Assembly (NCBI GenBank): GCA_945874815.1 | Contig: CAMCIE010000019.1 | Coordinates: forward strand, 1-11,369 | Length of the DNA: 11,369 nt | Source: an uncultured Bacteroidales bacterium | Lineage (GTDB): Bacteria; Bacteroidota; Bacteroidia; Bacteroidales; UBA932 | Direction of reading: 5' to 3' | The notes under the pieces: generated by a model | Told to the model about the DNA's origin: nothing | Database searches by the model: none | Seen by the model: only the letters and a program-made list of their open reading frames with translations | Made by a program: the position numbers and the translations under genes | Shown here: positions 1-7,440 of the stretch, in pieces | Layout: every line of letters starts with the position of its first letter | Position numbering within the stretch: the stretch's first letter is position 1

Positions 1-1
1 G

Positions 2-2821
2 CTTTGGGTGGGTTCGGACAATGGAATGACCGTGTACAGGCTCGATGGAAACAGATTGTATCCCATCCACTCATGGCCGACCCTTTATGTATTATGCATG
101 AGAGCCGATTCAGATTCCCATATATGGGCAGGAACCGGGATGAATCTGATGAGATTCGGAAGCGACGGTTCTTCCGAGACCATTGATTTAGGCATCCCAG
201 ACGGAGTATATACATTCGTTGCAGGCATAGATTTCCTCCCGGGTGGAGACCTGATAGTAGGAACATTCGGCTACGGGCTATATCATGTTGACCATAAAAC
301 CCTGAAAGCCAGTCATATCGATATATCTCAAACAGACTGGGCAGAGTGCATCAACAGGTCTGTATTCATTCCATCCTGCATAACCGTTGACAAAGAAGGC
401 ATGGCCTGGGTAGGAACAGTGGCAAACGGCCTTTTGAAATACGACCCAATAGCAAACAATCTCAGCCCTATTCCCGGAACCCCATGCAACGATATATGCA
501 GCATTTCCGAGGACAACTACGGCAACCTCTGGGTAAGCACCCAATACGGCCTCGGCAAATACGACAGGACCGTCGGCAAATTCATCAACTTTTATGCTTC
601 CGACGGAATCGGAGGAAATCAGTTCTATGACAGAGCCTGCTGCAACACGACAAACGGGATGCTGGCCTTCGGAGGCACACACGGACTTACTCTCTTCGAT
701 CCGGTGGATATCATGACCAATCTGAACATTCCGCTGATGTTTGAAGCGCTGAAGGTACACAACAACGTCATCACCCCTTCTGAAAACGGCTGCATATCCA
801 AATCCATGGAATTCAACCCTGAAATAAAGTTGAAATATAGCCAGAACAGTTTTGCAATTGCATTTACCGCCTTGGATTTCAGCGAATTCGAGAGGGTCAG
901 ATATTCATATATGCTCGAAGGCTTCGACAAATTCTGGATTGATGCCCATAACAACAGGGAAGCAAATTATGCGAACATCCCGTCCGGGCACTACAAATTC
1001 AAGGTCAGGATTACCAGCATCGACCAAAAACAAGTATTCGCAGAGAAAAGCCTCGATGTCACAATCAAAAGGCCACCGTACAAATCTTGGTGGGCATACC
1101 TTATATATATAGTAATATCTTTGGGCATCGTCACCATCATAGTACATTACAGAAGAAAACTCATTGCCGTTTCCGAGGCGAAGAAGAAGGCTGCACTCGA
1201 AAGCGAGCAGGAAAAGAAGGTGAATGAAATGAATATGAGTTTCTTTGCCAACATTTCCCATGAGTTCAGGACACCGCTTACGATGATTTCCGCCCCTGTC
1301 GCCCAGCTTGCAGAGTCAAGCAATATCTCGTCTGACCAAAAAAGATTGCTGGATATCGTGCAGAGGAATATTTCAAGAATGTTACGTCTTGTAAATCAGC
1401 TTCTTGACTTCAACAAGCTTGAAAATGACACCCTGAAGCTGAAAGTCAGGAAAGCAGATATCGTACAACTTCTCAACTACCTGGCGGAGGTATTCAGGAC
1501 CACGGCCAGGGAAAAGAACATAGAATTAATCACATGGGGCATCGAAGACTCGCTCATTGCGTGGTTCGACCAGGACAAGCTGGACAAGATTTGCTTCAAC
1601 CTTCTGTCCAATGCCATGAAGTTCACACAGAGTGGCGGCAAAGTGGAGATAAGCCTCGATTTTCTCACCAGGGAAGATGCCGCCAGGATTTTCAGCCTGA
1701 GCAGTAAGGATACAGATAACAGATATATCAAGGTTACGGTAAAGGACAGCGGTCAGGGAATACCGGAAGACCAGCTTGAGAGGATTTTCGAAAGATATTA
1801 CCAGCTTGACAACAGTACCAGAGGCGTTTATAACTGGGGCACCGGCATAGGACTGTATTATGCGCGCGCCCTTGCACAGATGCACCACGGATACCTTAAG
1901 GCCTCGAACAGGAAGGATGCCGTCGGAGCGGAATTCACCCTGCTGATACCGGCAAGTGAGTCGTCATATTCAGAACAGGAGAAAGATCATTCACCGGAGA
2001 GCGAGTTTGTCAGAAAACAAAGCATAAGCTATGCTGAATTCCCTGAAAAAAGTGAAAAGGACGACAGCAAGAAGCATACTGTCCTCATTGTGGATGACGA
2101 TACCGAAGTCGTAAGGTATATGAAGGAGCTGCTGTCTCCATATTACAAGGTACTTTTCAAGTATGATGCTGATTCTGCTTTCATACTTCTTAAGGAAGCA
2201 GCCCCGGACATTGTCATCAGTGATGTCGTGATGCCGGACAAGACAGGATATGAATTCTGCAGGGAAATCAAGAATAACCTTCAGTTGTCCCACATTCCTG
2301 TAATCCTGCTCACTGCCAAGGCAAACGTGGAGGACAAAGTTGAAGGACTCAACTGCGGGGCGGATGCTTATGTTACAAAACCATTTGAGCCACAATACCT
2401 TATTGCCCTTATAAATTCGCAGATAAAAAACAGGGAGAATACCAGGAAACTGCTTTCAAGCTCCACCGAAGTGGAAGAACTCGAGGAAAATACACTTTCA
2501 GAACAGGACAGTGCTTTCATGAAAGACCTGTATGAACTGATGGAAAGGGAAATATCCAACAGCGAACTCGATGTGACGGGAATGACTGAAAGATTGCACA
2601 TGTCAAGAACCAAATTCTATTATAAAGTCAAGGGTCTGACAGGAGAAAACCCGAGCGTATTCTTCAAAAGGTACAAACTCAACAGGGCAGCCCAGCTTCT
2701 CAAAGAAAGGAAATACAATATTTCCGAGATTGCGGACATGACAGGCTTCAGTACACTCTCTCACTTTTCAACAAGTTTCAAGAAGCAATTCGGGGTAACA
2801 CCAAGCGAATATCTCAAATAA
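2..2821 (+). CDS. Hybrid two-component system sensor/regulator (HTCS), 5' truncated
   Basis: One-chain sensor kinase plus transcription factor, 3' part only. The frame is open to the left edge (codons for L-W precede the GTG at 8 and complete a propeller motif LWVGSDNG), so the GTG is not a real start. Counting residues from that GTG: propeller motifs such as WVGTVANGL and LWVSTQYGL, about 1-260; Y_Y_Y domain, about 275-357; one membrane helix, about 360-381; HisKA with phospho-acceptor His418 in FFANISHEFRTPLT; HATPase with N box NLLSNAMKF (about 530), G1 DSGQGI (about 580) and G2 GTGIGL (611-616); receiver with acidic Asp696-698, phospho-acceptor Asp739 and Lys791; AraC-type double HTH, about 838-936. 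All catalytic residues are present. Family members have about 1300-1400 residues, so several hundred periplasmic residues are missing. Such proteins typically sense oligosaccharides in the periplasm and activate polysaccharide utilisation genes. The ligand cannot be told from this part. Confidence 0.96.
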   Translation, partial: LWVGSDNGMTVYRLDGNRLYPIHSWPTLYVLCMRADSDSHIWAGTGMNLMRFGSDGSSETIDLGIPDGVYTFVAGIDFLPGGDLIVGTFGYGLYHVDHKTLKASHIDISQTDWAECINRSVFIPSCITVDKEGMAWVGTVANGLLKYDPIANNLSPIPGTPCNDICSISEDNYGNLWVSTQYGLGKYDRTVGKFINFYASDGIGGNQFYDRACCNTTNGMLAFGGTHGLTLFDPVDIMTNLNIPLMFEALKVHNNVITPSENGCISKSMEFNPEIKLKYSQNSFAIAFTALDFSEFERVRYSYMLEGFDKFWIDAHNNREANYANIPSGHYKFKVRITSIDQKQVFAEKSLDVTIKRPPYKSWWAYLIYIVISLGIVTIIVHYRRKLIAVSEAKKKAALESEQEKKVNEMNMSFFANISHEFRTPLTMISAPVAQLAESSNISSDQKRLLDIVQRNISRMLRLVNQLLDFNKLENDTLKLKVRKADIVQLLNYLAEVFRTTAREKNIELITWGIEDSLIAWFDQDKLDKICFNLLSNAMKFTQSGGKVEISLDFLTREDAARIFSLSSKDTDNRYIKVTVKDSGQGIPEDQLERIFERYYQLDNSTRGVYNWGTGIGLYYARALAQMHHGYLKASNRKDAVGAEFTLLIPASESSYSEQEKDHSPESEFVRKQSISYAEFPEKSEKDDSKKHTVLIVDDDTEVVRYMKELLSPYYKVLFKYDADSAFILLKEAAPDIVISDVVMPDKTGYEFCREIKNNLQLSHIPVILLTAKANVEDKVEGLNCGADAYVTKPFEPQYLIALINSQIKNRENTRKLLSSSTEVEELEENTLSEQDSAFMKDLYELMEREISNSELDVTGMTERLHMSRTKFYYKVKGLTGENPSVFFKRYKLNRAAQLLKERKYNISEIADMTGFSTLSHFSTSFKKQFGVTPSEYLK

Positions 2822-2839
2822 TGGTCTGGAGACAGACCA
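2822..2839 (+). other. Small stem-loop directly after the HTCS stop codon
   Basis: A perfect 7-bp inverted repeat, TGGTCTG / CAGACCA, closes a GAGA tetraloop of GNRA type starting at the first base after the TAA. A run of A, not T, follows, so it is not a normal intrinsic terminator. It may protect or end the 3' end of the HTCS message, but this is inference. Confidence 0.4.
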
Positions 2840-2851
2840 AAAAATTGCGAA

Positions 2852-2901
2852 AATCTGCCAATATGTCAGTTATCTTGCATTGGCAGATTATTTGTTGTCA
2901 G
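2852..2901 (+). promoter_or_regulatory. Inverted repeats / TGnCAG half-sites upstream of grpE
   Basis: An 11-bp perfect inverted repeat (AATCTGCCAAT at 2852-2862, ATTGGCAGATT at 2879-2889) surrounds a 16-nt spacer. Inside it CTGCCA-ATA-TGTCAG (2855-2869) forms a second near-palindrome. Half-sites of the form TGnCAG recur at 2864, 2881 and 2896, all in the same orientation. This lies where the grpE-dnaJ promoter should be; TATCTTGC at 2871 is an imperfect -7-like box with a TTG 23 nt upstream. It resembles an operator for a chaperone operon but is not the CIRCE or HAIR sequence. A hairpin acting as HTCS terminator is the alternative, although no T-run follows it. Confidence 0.5.
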
Positions 2902-2938
2902 GGCGGAGGATACTTTGGTAAAAAAGATTAAATATAAT

Positions 2939-3535
2939 ATGACAAAGGAAAACAAGGAGAAAGAACTTAAAGAGGAAGTTCAGCAGACACCTGCCGCTGA
3001 GAGCGAAATTGAGGCGGATGTTCAGGACGTAAAGGAGGAAACAGAAGAGAAACAGGCAGAACCTGATGAAATCGCTCTTCTGAATTCCAAGGTAGCGGAG
3101 CTTGAGGCAAAGCTTGCCAGGGAGAAGGACGATTATATCAGACTGATGGCTGAATTTGACAATTTCCGCCGCAGGACTTCCCAGGAGAAACTTGATCTGG
3201 TTTCGGTTGCGTCCATGGACACTATCAAGGGGCTGCTTCCTATTCTTGACGATTGCGAAAGAGCACTTGCAGTACTTGGAGAATCAAGTGACAGCGAGGC
3301 TGCGAAAGAGGGTACAAACCTTATTTACAGCAAGTTGCTGAATTATCTCCAGAGCAAGGGTCTTGCAGTGATTGAAGCTGCCGGTCAGGTTTTCGACACT
3401 GACCTTCACGAGGCCGTGGCTCAGTTCCCAGTTCAGGAAGAGGAAAAGAAGGGCAAAGTTTTCGATGTGGTGCAGACCGGATATACCCTCAACGGCAAGG
3501 TAATCCGTTTCGCAAAAGTTGTTGTCGGCATTTAA
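2939..3535 (+). CDS. grpE: Nucleotide exchange factor GrpE
   Basis: Co-chaperone that releases ADP from DnaK in the cytoplasm. The 198-residue product has an acidic, Lys/Glu-rich N-terminus (about 1-45), a long helical coiled coil (about 46-95) with the family signature AEFDNFRRR near 71-79, and the C-terminal beta domain ending in the typical GYTLNGKVIRFAKVVVGI. Length is normal for the family. The start is uncertain: ATG 2939 is preferred for its codon and its MTKENKEK opening, but TTG 2915 is in frame and has GGAGG six or so bases upstream, which would add eight residues (MVKKIKYN). dnaJ follows after 29 nt on the same strand, so the two are probably one operon; dnaK is not in the window. 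Confidence 0.95.
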   Translation: MTKENKEKELKEEVQQTPAAESEIEADVQDVKEETEEKQAEPDEIALLNSKVAELEAKLAREKDDYIRLMAEFDNFRRRTSQEKLDLVSVASMDTIKGLLPILDDCERALAVLGESSDSEAAKEGTNLIYSKLLNYLQSKGLAVIEAAGQVFDTDLHEAVAQFPVQEEEKKGKVFDVVQTGYTLNGKVIRFAKVVVGI

Positions 3536-3564
3536 TTGCTGACATCTGATTTTGATATAGAACC

Positions 3565-4734
3565 ATGGCAGAGAAAAGAGATTATTATGAGGTGCTTGGC
3601 GTGAATCGTAACGCCACACCGGAAGAAATAAAGAAGGCCTACAGGAAAATGGCCATCAAGTATCACCCGGACAAGAATCCGGGCGACAAAGAGGCAGAGG
3701 AGAAGTTCAAGGAGGCTGCCGAGGCTTATGCCGTACTCAGCGATCCGGACAAAAAGGCACGCTACGACCAGTACGGCCATGCAGGAGTAGAAGGGGCAGG
3801 TCCTGACTTCAGCGGTGGCTTCGGTAATCTGAATGACATCCTCAACGATTTGTTTTCAGGAGCTTTCGGAGGCAGCGGATTCGGTGGCTTCGGAGGATTC
3901 GGCGGATTTGGAGGCGGCCGTCAGGGACAGCCTCAGCAGAGGGTTTACAGAGGACGTGACATTCGTGTCCGTGTCAAACTGACACTTGAAGAGATTGCAA
4001 GCGGCACTGAAAAGGAGATAACCATCGAGAGAAGCGTTCCATGCAAGGACTGCGGTGGAAAAGGTACTAAAAACAGTTCGGACATCAAGACTTGTCCGGG
4101 TTGCAACGGTACCGGACAGACAGCAAGGGTGACCAATTCGTTCCTCGGTCAGACTGTGACCTATTCAACATGTCAGCAATGCGGCGGAGAAGGTAAAATT
4201 ATCAGCAATCCATGTCCAACTTGCTCGGGAACAGGTCTTACACGCAAGCGTGACACCATCAAGGTTAAGATTCCTGCAGGAGTCGAAGGCGGAATGCAGA
4301 TGACAATTCAGGGAGAAGGTCATGCAGCAAAGAACAACGGCATCAACGGAGACTTGCTGGTTGTAATCGAAGAACAGCAGCATCCTGACTTTAGCCGCAA
4401 CGGAAGTGACCTTTATTATACAAAGATCATCTCACTTCCGGAGGCAATACTCGGAGCAGATGTCGAGATTCCATGTATCGATGGCACATACAAAGTCAAA
4501 GTTGAGCCGGGAACTCAATCCGGTACTACTGTCAGACTCAGGGGCAAGGGTCTTCCGGTGCTCAATTCATACAGCAAAGGTGACTTGTATGTAAAATTCG
4601 CGGTATGGATTCCTAAAAAGCTGAACCGTCATGAGAAAGAACTTATCGAATCTCTGAAGGACAGTGAGTCATTCAAGCCGGCTCCGACAAAGGAGGATAA
4701 GAGTTTCTTTGACAAATTGAAGGATTTGTTTTAA
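3565..4734 (+). CDS. dnaJ: Chaperone protein DnaJ (type I Hsp40)
   Basis: Hsp40 partner that stimulates DnaK ATPase and delivers unfolded clients. The 389 residues show every part of a type I DnaJ: J domain (1-70) with HPD at 34-36; Gly/Phe-rich linker (about 76-120) with repeated GGFGGF; four CxxCxGxG zinc motifs starting at 160 (CKDCGGKG), 177 (CPGCNGTG), 203 (CQQCGGEG) and 217 (CPTCSGTG); then the two client-binding beta domains and a C-terminal helix. Nothing is missing or frameshifted. The ATG at 3565 begins the conserved [13 protein letters not shown]. It lies 29 nt after grpE with no terminator between, so it is likely co-transcribed with it. A new promoter starts 70 nt downstream, making rplS a separate unit. 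Confidence 0.98.
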   Translation: MAEKRDYYEVLGVNRNATPEEIKKAYRKMAIKYHPDKNPGDKEAEEKFKEAAEAYAVLSDPDKKARYDQYGHAGVEGAGPDFSGGFGNLNDILNDLFSGAFGGSGFGGFGGFGGFGGGRQGQPQQRVYRGRDIRVRVKLTLEEIASGTEKEITIERSVPCKDCGGKGTKNSSDIKTCPGCNGTGQTARVTNSFLGQTVTYSTCQQCGGEGKIISNPCPTCSGTGLTRKRDTIKVKIPAGVEGGMQMTIQGEGHAAKNNGINGDLLVVIEEQQHPDFSRNGSDLYYTKIISLPEAILGADVEIPCIDGTYKVKVEPGTQSGTTVRLRGKGLPVLNSYSKGDLYVKFAVWIPKKLNRHEKELIESLKDSESFKPAPTKEDKSFFDKLKDLF

Positions 4735-4804
4735 ACAATTATAGTTCGAGCAGGGACTCGAAGATGTGAAATTTGAAGATTCTTCAAAAAATATTCAAAA
4801 AAGT

Positions 4805-4835
4805 TTTGGAGAATAAAAAATAATTCCTACTTTTG
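4805..4835 (+). promoter_or_regulatory. Bacteroidota-type promoter of rplS
   Basis: TTTG at 4805-4808 and TACTTTTG at 4828-4835 match the Bacteroidales -33 (TTTG) and -7 (TAnnTTTG) elements exactly, with 19 nt between them. An A/T-rich stretch lies upstream. Transcription would begin near 4842 and give a leader of about 75 nt before rplS. Confidence 0.8.
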
Positions 4836-4841
4836 CAGTCC

Positions 4842-4916
4842 CAAAATCAAAGCAACCTCTTGCGCAGGGTTTAAAATAAACGCAATGTTGCCAATTATTT
4901 TAAATTTGAAAAAGAA
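4842..4916 (+). promoter_or_regulatory. Structured 5' leader of rplS
   Basis: The untranslated stretch contains two mutually exclusive pairings. TTGCG (4860-4864) can pair with CGCAA (4881-4885). TTTAAAATAA (4870-4879) can pair perfectly with TTATTTTAAA (4895-4904), just before the start codon. Each one disrupts the other. L19 leaders that bind their own protein are known in Firmicutes, so autoregulation is conceivable here. The second stem is pure A/T and weak, so this is a tentative call. Confidence 0.35.
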
Positions 4917-5297
4917 ATGGATCTTATCAAAGTAGTAGAGCAGGCATTTGAAAGCGACAAAACAGCTTGCTACCCTAAATTCAAAGCCGGTGACACTATC
5001 ACCGTTACATACAGAATCAAAGAGGGAGATAAAGAGAGACTTCAGAAGTTCAGAGGTACAGTTATCCAGCTTCGCGGAGCATCTCCGGCAACCAGAACTT
5101 TCACAGTTCGCAAGATTGCCAGCGGAGTAGGTGTTGAGAGAATTTTCCCATTTGCTTCTCCATTTATCGAGTCAATCGAACTCAACAAAGTTGGTAAAGT
5201 TCGCAGAGCTCGTATCTTCTACCTCCGTGACCTCGCTGGTAAGAAGGCTCGTATCAAAGAGAAAAAGACTGCGATTGTCGCTAAAGACAACGAGTAG
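4917..5297 (+). CDS. rplS: 50S ribosomal protein L19
   Basis: Large-subunit protein L19, placed near the 30S/50S interface. The 126-residue product carries the family pattern: F-K-A-G-D-T-I-T-V near 22-30, the KFRGTVI strand, the TFTVRKIASGVGVERIFP core near 60-78, and the KVGKVRRARIFYLRD segment near 91-105, followed by a Lys/Glu-rich tail. Length is slightly above the usual 115-120 because of that tail. ATG 4917 is preceded by an A-rich stretch (GAAAAAGAA) rather than a strong Shine-Dalgarno, as is usual in Bacteroidota. It has its own promoter at 4805-4835, and tRNA-Arg begins 24 nt after the stop with no terminator between, so both probably share one transcript. Confidence 0.98.
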   Translation: MDLIKVVEQAFESDKTACYPKFKAGDTITVTYRIKEGDKERLQKFRGTVIQLRGASPATRTFTVRKIASGVGVERIFPFASPFIESIELNKVGKVRRARIFYLRDLAGKKARIKEKKTAIVAKDNE

Positions 5298-5321
5298 TGA
5301 AATAGCAGCTTAGCTGCAAAC

Positions 5322-5395
5322 GGCCCGCTAGCTCAACTGAATAGAGCATTTGACTACGGATCAAAAGGTTACAGGTTTGAATCCTGTGCGGGTCA
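5322..5395 (+). tRNA. tRNA-Arg (anticodon ACG)
   Basis: A complete 74-nt cloverleaf. The acceptor stem GGCCCGC (5322-5328) pairs with GCGGGTC (5388-5394) with one G-U, and the discriminator is A5395. D stem GCTC/GAGC is at 5331-5334 and 5344-5347. Anticodon stem TTTGA/TCAAA encloses loop CTACGGA with ACG at 5356-5358. T arm ACAGG-TTTGAAT-CCTGT is at 5371-5387. The terminal CCA is not encoded (CACGA follows), so it must be added after transcription. The ACG anticodon is normally deaminated to ICG to read CGU, CGC and CGA. It is likely processed from the rplS transcript. Confidence 0.95.
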
Positions 5396-5403
5396 CACGA
5401 AAA

Positions 5404-5429
5404 AAGGATGACGTTTGTCATCCTTTTTT
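5404..5429 (+). terminator. Intrinsic terminator after tRNA-Arg
   Basis: AAGGATGAC (5404-5412) and GTCATCCTT (5417-5425) form a perfect 9-bp stem around GTTT, followed by a T-run through 5429 and preceded by an A-run. It ends the rplS / tRNA-Arg transcript. Because of the A-run it could also work for transcripts arriving from the right. Confidence 0.88.
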
Positions 5430-5434
5430 CATAT

Positions 5435-5474
5435 AAAAACAAGTCCGGGAAGCTGACTCCCCGGGCTTGTTTTT
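5435..5474 (-). terminator. Terminator of the kdu operon
   Basis: Positions 5435-5449 pair with 5460-5474: 15 bp with one G-T pair, core CAAGtCCGGG. Read on the minus strand it ends in TTTTT and overlaps the first bases of the lipoprotein stop codon. It also has a T-run on the plus strand, so it looks bidirectional and sits back to back with the tRNA terminator. Confidence 0.85.
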
Positions 5475-6606
5475 ATTTCAATATTTCAACCTTAAGAGGA
5501 TTTGCCTGTGCATAGGCAAAATCTTTGACGAGGGATGTCCAGGCCTTTGGTGACTCTACCCCACCCTGGCTCCAGCCGGAAGCTGTCCACACAGTTACAG
5601 GGGAATCTGTTTTCACAGTCGCCTTAATAGCTGCATGACCGTCGATTGTTCCAGTTCCTTCAGGCGTAATTGCAGGAGAAAGAACAAGTCCGATGGAAAT
5701 GTTTCCGTCAATTTCAGGTTGTTGCGTATCTGAAGCTACTTCTGTAAATGCAATCCAATTCTCTCCGTCAACGCGGTCAAGAACTTCATGCTGGATTGCT
5801 CCAAGAGCTACAGGAAGTTCCTGGGCATCTGTACTGAACCAGGTCGTCGATTTGACAAAGCGACTGTTTGCATCAAGTGAGATTTCACGGGTAGCAGAAA
5901 CCTTGCGGCCGTCAACATCGAAGGCATTGTAAGTAAAATATGCCTTTGTACGGACAGGACCGTCGCAAAGATGCTCCTGTGTCGCCCAGTTGTCACCTAT
6001 GTAAAGTTTGTCGCCGGAATAAGGTGCCACAGCGCCGCCTCCGAGAGTATTGGCTACTTTGTAGCAGTCCATTCCTTCACCATAGTTGTGGTGATAGTCC
6101 ATCTTCTTGAACCAATCGTCAATGACAAGCCTTTCGGTGCATTTAAGCCATACATCAGAGCCGAATGTGCGTGGATCTGCCAATGCAGGGCCATAAATAC
6201 GGCCTGCCACCAGGTTGTTCTCGTAAGCATAGTCATCCATACGCTCTGGTACATGGCGGCTGTAAGCCTTTACAGGATAGTCTTCACGCTCCCCTGCCTT
6301 CACTGAATATTTCACACACGAATGCTCTGCTACATCAGCCTGAAATACCAGAATCTGCTCTCCATCCTTTTCGGTATATACCTGAGAAGGCACCTGCTTG
6401 CCTGAAAAATCAAGTACTACTACATTGTCAGGGGTAAGTGCATCATCTGAAATCTTAAGGTCAGCGAAAGGAATCTCAACGGTTTCTTTCACTCTTGCAA
6501 GGTCAGATGTATTGCTCACAAGTACATCCTGTCCGTTCTTGCTGCAGGATGCGAAAATGGCAGCAGCCGAAGCCGCTGCCATTAAAAGTTTGAATGTATT
6601 CTTCAT
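5473..6606 (-). CDS. DUF4861-like lipoprotein of the uronate operon
   Basis: A 377-residue predicted lipoprotein. From ATG 6606 it begins with a basic MKNTFK, a hydrophobic Ala-rich core, and a lipobox FASC with the lipidated Cys at 21. A longer in-frame start at 6663 would hide the signal behind 19 residues and overlap kduD, so 6606 is preferred. The body has segments such as KMDYHHNYGEGMDCYKVANTLGG, LYIGDNW and TREISLDANSRF, rich in His, Asp and aromatics, which I recall as the DUF4861 family found near pectin and uronate genes; I know of no assigned reaction. The ATG lies one base after the kduD stop (TAA-G-ATG), which suggests translational coupling. Lipidation points to the periplasmic side of the envelope or the outer membrane, whereas its operon partners are cytoplasmic. 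Family name from memory: fairly sure. Function: unknown. Confidence 0.85.
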   Translation of the reverse strand: MKNTFKLLMAAASAAAIFASCSKNGQDVLVSNTSDLARVKETVEIPFADLKISDDALTPDNVVVLDFSGKQVPSQVYTEKDGEQILVFQADVAEHSCVKYSVKAGEREDYPVKAYSRHVPERMDDYAYENNLVAGRIYGPALADPRTFGSDVWLKCTERLVIDDWFKKMDYHHNYGEGMDCYKVANTLGGGAVAPYSGDKLYIGDNWATQEHLCDGPVRTKAYFTYNAFDVDGRKVSATREISLDANSRFVKSTTWFSTDAQELPVALGAIQHEVLDRVDGENWIAFTEVASDTQQPEIDGNISIGLVLSPAITPEGTGTIDGHAAIKATVKTDSPVTVWTASGWSQGGVESPKAWTSLVKDFAYAQANPLKVEILK

Positions 6607-6607
6607 C

Positions 6608-7402
6608 TTACTGTGGCTGTTTACCGATATATGCAAGAATACCTCCGTCAACGTACAGGACATGTCCGTTTACGAAGTTTGAAGCCTCTGATGCAAGGAA
6701 TACTGCTGGTCCCATAAGGTCTTCAGGAGTACCCCAGCGTGCTGCAGGAGTCTTTGCAACGATGAATGAATCGAATGGATGACGGCTGCCGTCCGGCTGA
6801 CGCTCACGAAGAGGAGCAGTCTGAGGGGTTGCAATATAACCAGGGCCGATACCGTTGCACTGGATGTTGTACTCACCATACTCAGAAGCGATGTTGCGGG
6901 TAAGCATCTTCAGACCACCCTTGGCAGCTGCATAAGCTGAAACTGTCTCACGTCCAAGCTCTGACATCATTGAGCAGATGTTGATAATCTTTCCACCGCC
7001 CATCTTGATCATGCCTGGGATAACTGCCTTTGAAACGATGAAAGGACCATTGAGGTCGATGTCGATTACCTGGCGGAACTCTGCTGCTGTCATCTCGCAC
7101 ATTGGGATACGTTTGATGATACCGGCATTGTTTACCAGGATGTTAACCGGTCCTACTTCCTCAGCAATCTGAGCAACCATTGCGTTAACCTGATCTTCAT
7201 TGGTTACATCGCATACATAGCCGTGAGCCTCAATGCCTTTCTCTTTGTAAGCTGCGAGGCCTTTGTCAACGAGCTCCTGCTTGATATCGTTGAAGACGAT
7301 TTTTGCTCCGGCCTCAGCGAATGCTGTAGCGAGGGCGAATCCGATGCCGTAAGATGCTCCTGTTACAAGGGCTACCTTACCTTCGAGTGAAAAATTTACC
7401 AT
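6608..7402 (-). CDS. kduD: 2-dehydro-3-deoxy-D-gluconate 5-dehydrogenase KduD (SDR family)
   Basis: Classical short-chain dehydrogenase, 264 residues. The cofactor motif TGASYGIG is at 14-21, NNAG at 91-94, and the catalytic set is Asn118, Ser144, Tyr157 and Lys161 (Y-A-A-A-K). Asp39 at the end of the second strand favours NAD(H) over NADP(H). KduD reduces 2,5-diketo-3-deoxygluconate to 2-keto-3-deoxygluconate in the cytoplasm. The SDR fold alone does not fix the substrate, and close relatives are often labelled gluconate 5-dehydrogenase; its place directly after kduI makes KduD the best call. It is about ten residues longer than the E. coli enzyme (253). ATG 7402 begins MVNFSLEGKVALVTG as expected. 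It lies 110 nt after kduI across a repeat element, and one base before the lipoprotein gene. Confidence 0.92.
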   Translation of the reverse strand: MVNFSLEGKVALVTGASYGIGFALATAFAEAGAKIVFNDIKQELVDKGLAAYKEKGIEAHGYVCDVTNEDQVNAMVAQIAEEVGPVNILVNNAGIIKRIPMCEMTAAEFRQVIDIDLNGPFIVSKAVIPGMIKMGGGKIINICSMMSELGRETVSAYAAAKGGLKMLTRNIASEYGEYNIQCNGIGPGYIATPQTAPLRERQPDGSRHPFDSFIVAKTPAARWGTPEDLMGPAVFLASEASNFVNGHVLYVDGGILAYIGKQPQ

Positions 7403-7440
7403 GATTTTATTGATTTGTTTAGTTTAACCTTAATATTTTC

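Noticed and set aside
8..10. GTG as the start of the HTCS
   Set aside because: Upstream codons are open and complete a propeller motif, and a full sensor domain and signal are missing, so the gene runs off the window.
278..760. 160-codon open frame on the minus strand inside the HTCS gene
   Set aside because: It lies opposite a clearly coding frame with propeller motifs and shows no recognisable domain or start signal. The same holds for the other antisense frames across the window.
4772..4788. TTTGAAGA-T-TCTTCAAA palindrome after dnaJ as a terminator
   Set aside because: The loop would be tiny and A, not T, follows on the plus strand; it may just be part of the A/T-rich region upstream of the rplS promoter.
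5305..5317. GCAGCTTAGCTGC between rplS and the tRNA as a terminator
   Set aside because: Stem of four pairs with no T-run; at most a processing or spacer structure.
6607..6663. Longer start (6663) for the lipoprotein
   Set aside because: It would overlap the end of kduD and bury a clean lipoprotein signal peptide that starts at 6606.
7403..7440. Separate promoter for kduD
   Set aside because: No TAnnTTTG or paired TTTG is visible on the minus strand in this stretch.
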